This document shows, one piece after another, positions 37,811-50,042 of a DNA stretch of 64,000 nucleotides. Position numbers and translations under genes: made by a program. The first letter of the stretch is position 1, and each line of letters begins with the position of its first letter. The notes beneath the pieces are model-generated. The model did not search any database. It was not told where the DNA came from and was given only the letters and a program-made list of their open reading frames with translations. This DNA is from Icerya purchasi (taxonomy: Eukaryota > Arthropoda > Insecta > Hemiptera > Monophlebidae). The stretch lies in the NCBI GenBank assembly GCA_039619475.1, contig CM077116.1:200345117-200409116 (forward strand). The letters are read 5' to 3'.

Positions 37811-40685
37811 TCCTTAGAATGTCGCCTTTATTTTGTTTCTCTTATTGCTGTAATCTTTTGTTCAACAACAACAATAAAATATAGATAATTAGATGTTCAA
37901 AAATTTTTGAGCAAAGTATATTTGATAATCTTTGCGAGCCCGCTTACCTGTAAATATTGCGAGATTATATTACTATGCAATATTAACGGCTAAACGTTGA
38001 TGAATTTTTTTGTGAGCGCGGAAAAATTATTATTAATTAAATTACACAAAATTTCCTATTTGTCATTTATAAATAAAATTAAAAATTGTTAATAACTGAC
38101 AAATATAACACTTAAGTTGTTCGAAAAACTCACCATCGGCTAATTAAAAATATTACAATAATTAAGACCATTTATAGGTTTGTATATATATATATGTATA
38201 CCTAAGGTGGGATATAATTTCGAAGTCATCGAAAATAATCAGATAGGTAATTGAACCACCGCGTGTTAAAATTACAGATAAAAATGAAATAGATATATGT
38301 ACTAGTCGCATCCTAATTCCTTACTGTTAAACAAATTACTCAATTTGCTCGTGTTATTATTTATAAATGTAGAATGCTGTTTACTAATTGCATATAGCTC
38401 TAGATATTAATCTGGCTATAATTTCTTCATCAAAACTGCGTTACTATTAGCTATAGTTCTTGAATTTTTATTACAGGTAAACGAAACAGTTTACTGCAAT
38501 CTAAATTTAAGTATGACCGCAAGAATATGCCAAACTTTTGAGGTACACAATTAAGGAATGCGCGCAATATCTTTACCGAGTAGTCTAATTTATTCGACGT
38601 AAGAGACATAGATACCGCGATACTTTTATTTACTTAATATGGATCAAAAAGGTTCACTCAATAGTAAAGCGACTAAATTATATGATACCTCAAATTTTAT
38701 CAATGGTTTCCTTTTTTTTGAGAGCTGTCCGTTGCAGTGTCTGAGGAAAAATCGAAATTGGGATTTCTCTTTGAGTAAATGTAATTGGAATGAAGAGAAT
38801 ATAATTAAAACGATTACAAAATTTATTGAAATATTTTATTTCAAAACAAAAAAAAAAAAAAAAAATGAATATACATACATCGAGTAAAAAATTTAACAGA
38901 AGTTTAGAACGTATAAATATGTTTAATAAACAAAATCTTCTGCTTACATATTTTGAAAAGAAAATATATAATAAAAATATTATTATTATTTTACATTTAT
39001 AAAAAAAAAAAAAAAAATATTTTGCGAAATTACTAAATTTCTTTTAATTTTATAATTTTTTAACAATCCCAACTCCAAATTTTTTTTTGAGTTGCCACAC
39101 CATATTAACTTCCTCCATACACACACACACACACACAACAGATATGAATAAAAGTAGCGGGAAAATAATCAGAATTCACATTTTTTTTTTTACTTCACTT
39201 CATATAATTCTAACGGTTTCGAATAATGAAAACAAGTTTTGATTATTTACTTTTTCTTTTTATCGAAATCACTTAATCGATATAAAAAAAAGTAAGCTAA
39301 GCTAAAGCGATCAATGGAAAGCAAAGAACATAAATACAATACGAAAGGACGCAATTTTGTTTTTCGTATTAGTTTTCTACATTAAAAAAAAAAAAGCTTT
39401 GCAAGTGCAGGGCATTAACACGATTTAACACATCTGATGAACTTGAGAGAAAAAGAAAATTTTCGTAAAAGTCAAGTAGATAAGCGGGGATTAAGTAATT
39501 TTTAATATGATATTTTAAAAATCAATAAATGATTTTTTTCTATATTGAATCTAGGCGAAGCTTTTTTGACGTGTCCAATAAAAAAAAAAGAAAAAAAGAT
39601 TAAAAGTTTTACAATTTCAACCTAACCTATTTTTTTCATCGCTTATCCGTACGCTGTAATAATTTAAAAAAAAAAATTACACGTGGCGGGTTTCGGACGG
39701 CGCGTGCTTCGAAGTTTAATGAAGGTACTTCAGTTTCTTTTAAAAAAGCGACGTAACGGTTTCTTTTTTTGTTTTTTGCCTTTTTGAAAGAAACAAAAAT
39801 AAGCCCCATATAGTATTTGTCTAGAGCATCGGTGCTTTAAAAATGATTTTAGTATCGAACGGAAGGGTAACAGAGAAAAGAAAATGGCAAAAAATAATGA
39901 TAAGCATCTCAAATTTGATATAAATTGCACATTACCTGTTAATTTTCGGACGACAATTGACCATCATTGCGGTCGAAAGGTGATGGTCCGTCTGAACTAC
40001 TATCACAAGGGAAAAACAAACAGCAAGTGAACGAAAAGCACTTCTGCTAATTACGTACTATTATACTGTTTTCGTGTTCTCCTTCCCTTATTTTGTGATT
40101 TCTGTTTTTTGCAGCAACTACGATCGTAACAATAATGATGAAGATAATGATAATCTTTACTGAGCGACGATTATTAACGACACACTAAATAGTAATTTTC
40201 CGAAAAGATATCGCTAATTACAACTTTTTTTTATGTAAGTGTGGACTCTGCTTATTCTCCCCGCGACTCTAAAGGAAAATTCATGTCTCCGACCTTCGTT
40301 CGGCGCAACGTTAAGAAATATAACTCTCTGCGTATAACTGTCAAAAAAATTACCAAAAATTAATTTCGTAGTAAATTAATGTTCCGCTGACGAGCCGTCC
40401 AACCTGTAAAATATAGTACGAGCTGTTTGTGTAAGTGACGCAAAAAACACATTTTTATTAGTTTCTCCTCCATTTTGTCCTTTTATTTATTATTCTAAAG
40501 TTTTGATTTGTTCATTATAATTCACGAATAATATCGGAAAATTTTTAATATCGCGACATTTTTAATATCGCAATATACCGCACATAATAACAGATTTTTG
40601 GTTATCAATTTTTTTTTCTTCTGAGAAAGAATCATAATTGTGGGGATTTCTAGATTTTTTTTTTATAAATTAGCCGGGTAAAAAT
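37811..40685. other. AT-rich DNA, nothing recognised
   Basis: A short (CA)n lies at 39117-39137 and long A runs near 38850-38865 and 39001-39017. An 82-codon frame at 38639-38887 ends in poly-Lys from an A run and has no domain. Confidence 0.45.
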
Positions 40686-40689
40686 TGTT

Positions 40690-41150
40690 ACAACCAAGGC
40701 CGTGCCCACTGGGGAGATTTTGGTGGTTAATCCCTTTCGCCCCATGAGAACCGAAATAGTTATTATAAATACACAAAAATCGGGAAAAAAATCAAAAATT
40801 TAAAATAAATATTGATGATTTTTTAGGCTGTTCTTACCTTTACGAGAGAAAAAAGGGAAAAAATATGCTCCATATTATTTTTAGGCCTACTTTATTAGTA
40901 TTTTATGCAAAAGTTTTTATTACGAGTATATTTAATAACATATGTGTAATTTTTATTAATGTTCATATACGGGGGGTAATTCATTTATGCAAATTATTAA
41001 TACATGTATAAATCGAAATGATGGAAATTATTAATAGTATGCGAATATTAGTGAAAAATGTGTATTGTTATTTATAAAATAAATGCGTAAAGAAAATTTT
41101 CACCCCCTCCCCCCGTCCTCCCAATTCTACAACCCTAAAAATTCGTTTAG
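40690..41150 (+). mobile_element. hAT-MITE-like repeat, copy 1
   Basis: This is the opposite-orientation homologue of 57769-58139. Shared blocks include aaggccgtg at the left end, gaaatagttattataaatac, ataaatattgatgatt, tattttatgcaaaa, aaatgatggaaattattaat and gcgtaaagaaaat at the right. The right terminus is C-rich and no longer shows the ccgggcacgg end seen in the other copy. It is longer because of extra bases in the body. Non-coding. Confidence 0.75.
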
Positions 41151-41505
41151 GAAATAAATGTTTGGTTGCTGATTACGATTTTTGCTGATTAAAACACTTT
41201 TGTAGTTAGAAAAGAAAAAGAAGAAAAAAACCACCTAAAAAGTGCTTCATTATGTTGAGGAGAATTTCTTCAACGGAGAAATATGTAAATCGCGAACATA
41301 TTTTATAGTTTCGTCTTTCGTGTAAAAAACCCGAGGTATTTTTTTTTTATTCTTCTTCTTTTGATACATCAACAGAAGAGAATCTTTCCGTAGAAAATGG
41401 CTCAATTGGATAACATTTCGATCGGTAATTGATGAAACGAACAATCTGATTAGGAAACGACCAGATAACAAAAGGCACAGAATATGATTTTAATCCATAC
41501 TATTG
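41151..41505. other. AT-rich DNA, nothing recognised
   Basis: A 73-codon minus-strand frame (41250-41471) has Lys/Asn runs and no domain. Confidence 0.45.
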
Positions 41506-41508
41506 TGT

Positions 41509-41638
41509 TACTGTTGAATGAAGCAAACAAAATAGAACAAAACACCAACAACTCAATGATATATTATAATTTAAATAATAAAAACCACGACTAGTTTCGG
41601 ATGCTACAATTCATCTTCATTTACTTCATTCAACAGTA
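41509..41638. repeat. Short element-like unit with 15-bp perfect inverted ends
   Basis: tactgttgaatgaag at 41509-41523 is the exact reverse complement of 41624-41638. Between them, on the minus strand, lies gatgaattgtagcatccgaa followed by actagtcgtgg. A closely similar string occurs on the plus strand near 57612-57640 and a shorter match near 11797. It may be a small hairpin or the end of a larger repeat. Confidence 0.5.
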
Positions 41639-41639
41639 T

Positions 41640-43090
41640 AATATGAGAAATATGTTCAATTCAAAAAGGGCGGCAAATATTGATAGCGCATAGAGTAAGC
41701 CAATCGCCCTCAAAACGAAAAAAAATTAATAAAAAACGCCGAAAATAATAAAAATAGCACGTGATTGTCATCTGTAAGGTATAAATTCAGTAAGCGGCCT
41801 TTTACTGCACCAAGTATATATACATATATATGTATGTATATACTACGCCATTTATGAATTTTCTTATAATGGCAAAATTTACGCAAACTATAATATATTT
41901 CGTGCTGTTTTAATCTGCTGCTGTAATGCACCATATTAGATTTAAGCTCCAGTTGAGTGTTTGAATAATTACGCTAAATTGTATTTTACTGAGTTGCTTA
42001 ATGACCGCAACCGCTCTACACAGCTGTAGGTAAAAATTAGTACGTCTGTGGATGGCTGACGACTAATCAGTGTACTCTCGTATAATTTTTAAGTACGTAG
42101 GCAGCCATAAGTACGCGTATCGCTGCTTAATGACGACACAGTGTTGTCTGCAAAACAACTGTAGTGTACAATATTGTGATGAAGTAGTGCAGAAAGTTCT
42201 GAGAATCAATCTATTAGAAAGGAAGAAGACAAAATAAAGGAAAATTCGTAAAGGAGGAAGTGAAAATATTTGTACCAAACAGAAAGCGATGATGACCAGG
42301 AACTGACAGTAAAATAATGCAAATGAAGTGGTTGAATGATTACGAACGCTCGCTATTGTGTATGAATGGCGACCGCAAAGAGCATACAATGAACGTTTTC
42401 TAGCGATATTTTAATGGATTTTAGGGAATTGTTAAAGGTTTTTTTCAACTAAGATTGTAGTCATGAAAAAATAACGTGTTTTTTTTGTTTTTTTTTTTTT
42501 GGCTTTAAGCACAAATTACACCCATTAACCGTTATTAATCAGTTTTTTTTAAAAAAATATATTATTAGGTATTCAAATTTCTACTTTCTCCTTTTTCCTA
42601 TCATGTAAGTCACAGTATGAACATTTTTTCCAGAGAATAATCACCATGATAATAAGTATCTTTAAAGTTAAACAAGCAGAGTTATCGCATAATTGTAGGC
42701 AACCTGCAATATTATTACGTAGAGTTCAAGTGTAAAAGTAGGCAGCGTTTTATTAGTAGTTTTGTGCATACAGATATTTGGAGCTTCGTGTTATGTCACC
42801 GAATCGAGGGTGTAACATCACTGCGCTTAATATTACAAAGCTTCTGTTTTTTATTTTAATTATCGTTTATGAATAGTATTCTGAACATATTAATAGCGAT
42901 GTTACCACCTCAAGAGACATTGTAATCTGTAATCCATTGGGAAATTTTAAAGTTAATGTACGAAACATAAAAGCACAGACCACGATAACAGATAAAAGTT
43001 GGTGCGTATTTTTATCGCTAATCACTGTTTATTTTTAATTTTCGCATGCGCTTTTATCGGTTTACTTCTTTTTATTTTATATCAATATTA
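41640..43090. other. AT-rich DNA, nothing recognised
   Basis: The 108-codon minus-strand frame at 42063-42389 has no recognisable domain, start context or neighbour. Confidence 0.4.
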
Positions 43091-43094
43091 TATT

Positions 43095-43565
43095 ATAATA
43101 ATTTATTTATTTAAAGTCGCTCGGCAGTTAGGGCCATTTGCGATGCCGAGAAGTTACATCTTATAAGTATAGATTAATACATGAAAAGAACAAAAAGGAA
43201 ATTAAAATAAACAATAGAAAGAAAAGGAACGGGAAAGAAAGGAGATAAACGCTGTTGAATTATGACACTATATAAAAGGAAAAAGTCGGGTGAGCTTTAA
43301 AAATTTGAAAATGTTTCTGTAGGCCTTTTCATTGTCCGCCAGAATTTCGGCCAGACCAGCATCCTCCTTGAAGCAGGCGGCTCCCTCTCGTCGAAATTCG
43401 CGGCACGAGATTATGTTTCACCCCGTAACCGGCACCTCCACAAATTTCACATGTCGGTTGCGGTAATTTTTGAACTAGTTGGCTATGTGTATGGAGGCAG
43501 TGGCCTATGCGTTGTATCCTCATGTCGTCGGTCCTGTCTGTATGAGGTGCTCCATCGCCGAACTT
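43095..43565 (-). mobile_element. Non-LTR retrotransposon C-terminus and 3' UTR, 5'-truncated
   Basis: The minus strand from about 43515 reads RIQRIGHCLHTHSQLVQ, then PTCEICGGAGYGVKHNLV. This is the Cys-x2-Cys...His knuckle at the end of many Jockey/R1/LOA-group ORF2 proteins. After a frameshift comes DAGLAEILADNEKAYRNIF, then KFLKLTRLFPF before the stop. The 3' UTR contains cggcatcgcaaatggcccta and ends near taaataaataaatt. Endonuclease, RT and RNase H are absent. I cannot separate the Jockey, R1 and LOA groups from this tail alone. Confidence 0.75.
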
Positions 43566-43690
43566 GACTTTGAACAGTTTCTTTATGTTAGTAATTAATA
43601 CGAACTATGATGATATTGCAATAAAGGAAAGTGTACATCTTTTTTTATTTTTTTTTATTACAAAGAATCCATAAGAAAATATAAAAGAAA

Positions 43691-43708
43691 CCCCCCCCCC
43701 CCCCCCCC
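43691..43708. repeat. Poly-C run
   Basis: About 18 or more consecutive C; the exact length is uncertain because such runs sequence poorly. Confidence 0.9.
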
Positions 43709-44555
43709 GAACGAATGTTTACACGCAATTACCGCAGAATGTTTGGTAGAACCGAAGAGAGGAATATTAACTAATCGTTGCATTACCTACCTTTAAAGAT
43801 AACTTTTTTCAAGGAATAATTCCAGCACAATCCTTGTTCTTCTACCACGCCCAGACTGTGGATACAATATTCGACTCTCGTTAAAAGCAGAATATACCGG
43901 TGAAATTGAAAATTGATTTTGGGAAATGATTATAGGGAAGTACCGCGCAGAAATCTCCGTTTATGCTAAGATTGCTATGATAGTTAAAGCGAATAAAGTA
44001 TTTCATTCTATCGCAGTTGGCGTTACCTTTTCAATTTAAAAATATTTCCTGTTAATGGTCACAGCAGTGAAGAGAATGTTTAGAACGACGGCATGATGGC
44101 TGTTCGGAATATTTCGCGACTGTTGTCAAGTTATTTTATATTTTCTACATTTTTTAAATTTCAATATATGCTACCAGGTTTTTTCAATTCGAAAAACTTT
44201 ATTCTAATTTTATTAATAAAATCCAAACAAAAAAAGGAAAGGAAATAAGCAAAAAAAAAGCAAACAAAAAAAAGCGTCCTATATAATGTTTAAATTGTTT
44301 AATGAAATTAAAATCTTGTAGGTAAATATTACCTATGTGACAATAAAAATAAACTATTACTCTAAGATATTAGATATAATTAGTCGATGATGCGTATATT
44401 ATTAGTTTTATATGTATGTTGTTACGACTAAATTAAACAATTTTTAAAAATAATGTATCAACAATTCGACTCACTTCAAAATCTATGATTTATCACGGTG
44501 TAAATTATAAATATGACGGCTTTGAATTAAAAGTCTGAACTTACAGCTTACTGCT
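43709..44555. other. AT-rich DNA, nothing recognised
   Basis: No frame, RNA or element terminus is visible before the RTE-like 5' UTR. Confidence 0.45.
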
Positions 44556-44929
44556 GATGGGAAAACGGAGGGCGGTCCACAAGGTGTACCAATAAATACC
44601 GTTAAACTGTCTACTGCGTAAAAACTGCAGACTATCAGAGTAATGTGCCCCAGTCGGATTGAACAATGTTAATCCAGAGCGAGTAGGCTAATATTCGGTA
44701 CCTTAAAACCGGGTCTTTTCGGCTAAGCGAGATAAACGCGAGACAGAAAACTGGCGGAAGGCACGGAGAAACCACCGCTGGATCCTTCTCAAGTAAACTA
44801 ACATGGCACACTAAAACAAAATATATAGTCACGGAGCCGTTCAAGTGAGCGGAGTCGGGCAAGGTTGGGGGACGAATTTGGGCCTCTCAAACCTTCAACC
44901 AGCGAAATCTCAGAATTATAAACAAGACC

Positions 44930-45640
44930 GGTGTAGCTGTTGGATTATGGAATGTAAGAACAACGGTTGAGAATAGAAAAATTAGAGAATGTAAAACTAG
45001 AAATGTTACGAAGCAACATATAGGCATTTTAGGTCTTCCGGAAACAAGGCGGAAAAGTGACGGAGAATTCGTAAGTAGGCAAATTCACTCTTAGACTCAA
45101 AAAGTAAGGGAGGAGGATAAGGTGGAGTAGCTCTATTACTGACGGAATCAATAATCGACGTTAATATAATTGAAAACAGACTTACGAGCGTGAAACTATA
45201 AACCGATAAATATTTCAGTAATCCTAATGTACATGCCAACGACAGCAGCATCTGAAGAGGAAGTCGATGCAGTACACGAACAGTCGGAATCATTACTTGG
45301 CAAAGCGTGCGCTGACAACAATGTCCTAAATTATGGGTGACTGGAATACCGTTGTAGGCGAAGGAGAAGATAAACCGGCAGTCGGAAAGTTTAGCTTAGG
45401 AAACAGCCGGGGGCAAAGACACTAGTTGATTTCTATAAGCAAGACGCCCGGTAATAACAAATACTTACTTCGAAATGCCTTACCGACGAGATATACATGA
45501 AAAGACCCAAACGACAAGAAAAGGTATCGGCTAGATTGCATATTGGTTATGGAACGGTATAAAAATCGAACAATCAAAAGTTGCGCATATTCGGGAGCAG
45601 ATGCAGATACTCATCATTCATTAGTAAAAATGATAGCACC
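44930..45640 (+). pseudogene. RTE-like AP-endonuclease domain
   Basis: Blocks: VAVGLWNVRTTVENRKIREC with the catalytic Asn; HIGILGLPETRRKSDGEFV with the catalytic Glu; a shifted GG-like membrane-strand block; VYMPTTAASEEEVD; MGDWNTVVGEGEDKPAVGKF with the Asp-x-Asn pair; RGQRLVDFYKQ; and finally DADTHHSLVKMI, corresponding to the SDH motif. All endonuclease motifs are thus recognisable, but stops follow RQIHS near 45094 and elsewhere. The enzyme would nick DNA to prime reverse transcription. Confidence 0.83.
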
Positions 45641-45654
45641 CAACGGTTGTCCCA

Positions 45655-46625
45655 AAAGTTTAATAATCTATATAATCTATATTCAAATCAAGAGGTTGCG
45701 GTACGTTTTAATGGACTCGAATCGGAAAAGATGAAGATAAGAAAGAGTGTACGGCATGCTTGCTTTCGTCTCCTGTTTATTTAATCGCTTCACGGAAATG
45801 ATTTTGAAGGAAACAGCCTATAGATACGGAGTAAAGATTGTTGGAAATAGAATACAATCGAATTTGTTGACGATCAAGTATTATTAGCGGAAGTTCGAGA
45901 GTGCTGGCAGCCATGATCCGTGAATTACATGCGAACATGAAGAAACACGGAATGAGTATCAACGGATCGCTGAAACAAAAGTGGTGATGGCAATAAGCAG
46001 AACGCGGCGGCAAATCAGTATCGGGCTGAATAACAGAATTAACTAAGCATGTAACACCCTTTTAAATATCTGGGATAGATAGTGACGCATAATCTTGACT
46101 GCCTGCCTGGAATACGTAAAAGAATAGCTAAGGGCAAGCAAGCATTTAAAGATACTCATTACTAACATGGCGAGCAGGTTTCAGTGCATTTACGAAAGGG
46201 GCTTATGAAAACATTCGCTTAATCAAGCGTGCATGGTGCGGAAACATGGACGCTGAAACGAGTCGACTGCAAGCGATTTAAAACATTCGAAATGTGGTGC
46301 TGGCGAAAGCTGCAGCGAATAAGTTGGACGGAGAAAGTTAATAATGAAGCAGCGCTCGATGGAATAGATTAAAGAACTATACTGGAGCGGATACGTAAAA
46401 CTCGACTGGGCTGGTTAGGACATGTATCAGAACGTTTAACGTCTGTCGAGGGACAAACTGTAGGAAGGAAACCGCGTGGGCGTCCTCGGATGACATTTGT
46501 GGACGCGATATTAAAAGAAACTAACGCGCTGAACTTGACGGACTTGAAAACGGCAGCAAGTGACCGTATTGCGTGGAGGCGAATAATGTTGAGACGAATT
46601 AGCCAGCCGGCTATCGCATGAAGAA
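45655..46625 (+). pseudogene. RTE-like reverse transcriptase palm to C-terminus
   Basis: NNLYNLYSNQEVAVRFNG and EKMKIRKSVRxxC lead into a degenerate LSPxLFN block near 45770, then FNRFTEMILKETAYRYG. NTIEFVDDQVLLA at 45851-45889 carries the catalytic Asp-Asp pair; FVDD stands for the usual YADD. GMSINGSLKQKWWW-like and TPFKYLG-like blocks follow with frameshifts, then FETFEMWCWRKLQRISW, RLGWLGHVSER, GRKPRGRPRMTFVDAI and DRIAWRRIMLRRI. The order is canonical for RTE C-termini. Stops occur throughout. Confidence 0.83.
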
Positions 46626-46852
46626 GAAGATCCTTTCCCGATTGTATTTTATAACTTTGAATTTTAAATATATTAACCATAAAAACCCGTTCTCTCACTA
46701 ACTTGTTTAATAGCGTCGATGTTAAACTTTCATTTTTATCAGGATATATCTAAATTACAAAATTCCGTATAATATATCTTAAACGAAAATCACCTTCGAC
46801 ACTTCGGTCAGACTGACTATATACAATTTTAAAAATAGTTTTAAAAAACGAC

Positions 46853-46990
46853 TTAAAGATTTACTTTAAAAATTTCGATAAAAATGCACTAAAAAGTAAA
46901 ATTGTATTTGGTTAATATACTTTACAGGATTATTAGATGGAAAAATACTGTGATTATTTTTAAACAACATTAATTAGAGTCGGCACGAAA
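46853..46990. repeat. Dispersed repeat pair, copy 2
   Basis: This is the homologue of 26038-26190: taaagatttactttaaaaat, ataaaaatgcact, a run to tttacag, and acaacattaat. Confidence 0.5.
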
Positions 46991-47249
46991 TTCAAATAGC
47001 AACAAATGTTTTTTAAATGAAAAATTACATTTGTTAACATTTAGAAAAACGACTGACAACTTCCGAAAACTATCTTTTAACAAAGAACTTGCCGTGTATA
47101 ATTTTAAATGTTAACTTAGAATTAAGTGTGCGTGTTGTAGTATATCGCAATTTTCTTTCGTAAAGTTTTTCTGCTGGAAACAATTATTAGGCTATTAAAA
47201 TGCAAATAATAATATATTCAAAGCATGCATTATTGTCATTATTTACTTA

Positions 47250-47286
<37 letters not shown>

Positions 47287-48180
47287 TAAATATAAATAAA
47301 ATTACAAATGAGAACATTAGACAAGAAGTTTATTCAATGATCTATCGAGGAAAAATTCACGTAATAATATATTCGGTGTATAAATATATTTCCATAATAA
47401 TTTGGATGCATATTAGTAAGTGTTAAATATAAATGTAAATTATTTGAACGAAGCAAACATTGCGATAAATTATGTGAGAACAAAAGCGACTCAAAACCAG
47501 TAGCAGATGGCGCTGTAGTGGTGACAGCGGTTAAAATTGCGTGTTCGATATACGTTGTAAGTATTAAACAAACAAAAAAAAACAAAAAAACACTGCAGTA
47601 AATTAAGACTAGCCCGTGTTAATTGTGAAATCGTAAATTTCAAAAAATCGTTTAATTTAGTCGTACAAAAATTATATAAAGTCAAATGTGCGTACTCAGG
47701 CGGAAGTTTAAGAGCGCGATTATTTGATATATACGTCATAGATTTCTAGGTGCCCAGCCTATGAAGTAATATCAATATTTAGAAATTTCGAACTTGACAA
47801 GATGTGTTTATATTCTACCAATGCGATAAAATGTGAAAAAAATTTAAAATTCTGAACTTTTTTCTACAAATGCGAAATGCTTCTTATTTGCTTATGTATA
47901 TGCTTTGAAATTTAAGCTATACAGAAATGTATAATTTCTGCTCTGAAATACTTGTCTTGAACTGAAATTCCGAGATGAGCTTTTCCTTCGTTACTTACTT
48001 ATTGCTTATAAAACACCGGCTGTTTTCGAAAAATTTTTGCTCGGGTAAATAAATAACGCATTTAACGATATTTCGATATTGATCGTCTCCTTCATTCCGG
48101 AGCACGTTAGTCCAGAACTTTCAACCAGAAACAAAAGAACGAAAAAAAACCATCAATTGAATTTTAATTCGGTCGCATAA
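46991..48180. other. AT-rich DNA with a (TA)n run
   Basis: A TA run lies at 47253-47282. Two overlapping minus-strand frames at 47334-47739 show no domain. Nothing else is recognised. Confidence 0.45.
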
Positions 48181-48184
48181 TGAC

Positions 48185-49640
48185 ATTAAAAAAGATGCAT
48201 GAAGATAGAATATAAGATTCGAAGGAGTGCAGAGGAAGCGCTCGACAGAGTTTACGAAAAATAATAAGGTCGGAAGAGTCCGATCAGGAAGGGGAAAGCA
48301 GATCGCTTGTTTGATGGAGTCAGAAATAATAAAATAATCTAAAAAGAGGTGATTAAAAGAAATGAAAATAATGCATCATAGGGTAGTCATTAATTCGTTT
48401 ATAGAACAGATATTCCGATAGGGGTTAAGATCTCGAAGGATGATAAAAGAAGGTCCGAGACCATTTCAGGGGAATCATCAATGAAAATAGAGTTATACGT
48501 GAGAGAAGTTTGGAATTGATAGTTCCGTAGGAATTGCCGCTTAACGACTGCTCCAGGAAGGATTTTAGAGAGTGAAGGGGAAAAAAATTTCGGAAGGTTG
48601 ACAAAGTTCGGCAAAGTCGATGAAGAAATATGCGAGGTTATTACATGAGATAGTATAAGGCCGAAATAGGCTAAGACGAAGAGAAATAGAGATAATACAG
48701 GGATTATTTTCTTATGTGTATAAAACGCCGCTTCTTAAGAAATGGAAAAGAGTAGGAACAAATAAGAGTAGAGGAAATGAATGATAGACGTTTAGTAAGA
48801 AAAGGACAGACTAAATGAGATAAACAGAGGCGGCGTCTTGGACTCTGCAAGAATTGCTAAAATTTGAGCGGATTTTAAAACATCGATTATATCTAATTTA
48901 GATAGCGTGACTTGTGAGGTACAACCGTGTAGATAGAACAACAATAGCCGAATTTGGAACGGATGATGGATTTATACGAGAAGATTAGAATGTAAGAATT
49001 GTAAGGATCACCCCAGCGTATGAGGATAAAGCTTTTAGCAGGTTTAGCCTTTTAATAGAGCAGAAGAGGAAAGATATAGAATACGATCAGAGTCAATCGA
49101 CTGTTAAGGAAAAATCTAAACTAGCGGAAGCAATTAAAGCGGGGAAAGCTGTACACCGTCTAAGGGTAAAGATTAATCAAAGCAAGACCGTAAGGATGAA
49201 GCATAAACACAATAGAAAAAAACTTCAAAGGAGAAATAGAAAAGTAAAAAATTGAGGCTAAATGATCCAGTGCAAATGGAATTAAACGATTCTTCAGCAA
49301 CTACGAAAAACCGACGGAAGAACATAAACACTAATAGTGTAGACATCGAAAAAAGTAGAACTGACGAAAAAACTCGGTTAAGACGATATACATATGTAAA
49401 AAAATGAAGATAAGAGATGAATGAAGCGATTTATCGGGAAATTTAAGGGAAGAAAAATGTTGTTCACACATTTTTCTATTAGCACAGGAAACACCGATAA
49501 AGTAAGATGTTATATTAGCGGACATAGATAATCTGAGTATAGCGGTTATTGCGATATAAGTAATCGTGAAAATTTGATGTCATAGAAGAAAGTATTCCGA
49601 GCACAGACACTGAACGAGATTAGCAGAGCAGCGACAAAAA
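48185..49640 (-). pseudogene. I-like LINE, RT thumb and connection region
   Basis: On the minus strand at about 49050-48820, frame-shifted blocks read KAKPAKSFILIRWGDPYNSY, YKSIIRSKFGYC, a TVVPHKSRYL-like strand, then LQFLQSPRRRLC. These follow the I-clade pattern of LKxLxxxxWGADPxTLLxxYKSxIRSKLDYG and the downstream ALxTSPxxxLxxExxxPPL. Further on, 48614-48399 keeps an open frame (FFSPSLSKILPGAVVKRQF) at the usual position of the RT-RNase H connection. RNase H itself is not seen and the element fades near 48185. Above about 49100 resemblance is only compositional. Confidence 0.6.
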
Positions 49641-49649
49641 TTTAACCCT

Positions 49650-50042
49650 CCGATGTCAGGTAAAATTTTTGTCTTATATTTTTAATTATTAATTCTTATT
49701 ATCTAATTATTTCAATTCTTTATACATATAACCATATAAATATAATAAGGCGAAATCCAGGTCAATAGAATTTAAGAAATATGAATACGATAAATATTTT
49801 CAATTTTTTATTATTTACATTTCTTAATGAATTCGTTACGTATAAAAAATATCTTTATCGTTTATAGAAATGTAAATAATAAAATATTGAAAATATTAAT
49901 TGTATTTATACTTTTTTTTAAATTGACCTGGCTTTCGCCTTATTATATTTATATAATTATGTATAAAGAATTAAAATAATTAGATAATAAGAATTAATAA
50001 TTAAAAGTACAAGATCAAACATTTTACGTGACATCGGGGAAT
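49650..50042. mobile_element. Large fold-back (palindromic) element
   Basis: The left arm 49650-49826 and right arm 49866-50042 are inverted copies with few mismatches. Paired blocks include cgatgtcaggtaaaa with its partner near 50025-50040, attaattcttattatctaat, ttctttatacat, tataaatataataaggcgaaa, ccaggtcaat and attatttacatttct next to the loop. The loop is about 40 nt (49827-49865). Transcribed RNA would form a very long hairpin. It could be a MITE, or two copies of one repeat joined tail-to-tail. A tRNA-like head adjoins its right arm. Confidence 0.8.

Larger units (their letters stand above)
44560..46635 (+). mobile_element. RTE-like LINE, both ends present, internally deleted
   Basis: The element keeps a 5' UTR-like leader (about 44560-44930, with gaatttgggcctctcaaac), an AP-endonuclease domain (44930-45640), a reduced reverse transcriptase (about 45655-46100), the C-terminal tail (to 46619) and a GAA-triplet 3' end (about 46620-46631). 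Roughly the first half of the RT, perhaps 1 kb, is missing between the endonuclease SLVKMI block and NNLYNLYSNQEVAV. Proteins of this type are often annotated in insects as craniofacial development protein 2-like, a misnomer. The many stops show it is inactive. Confidence 0.85.

Noticed and set aside
42063..42389. 108-codon minus-strand frame
   Set aside because: No domain, no conserved motif and no splice or polyadenylation context; plausible by chance.
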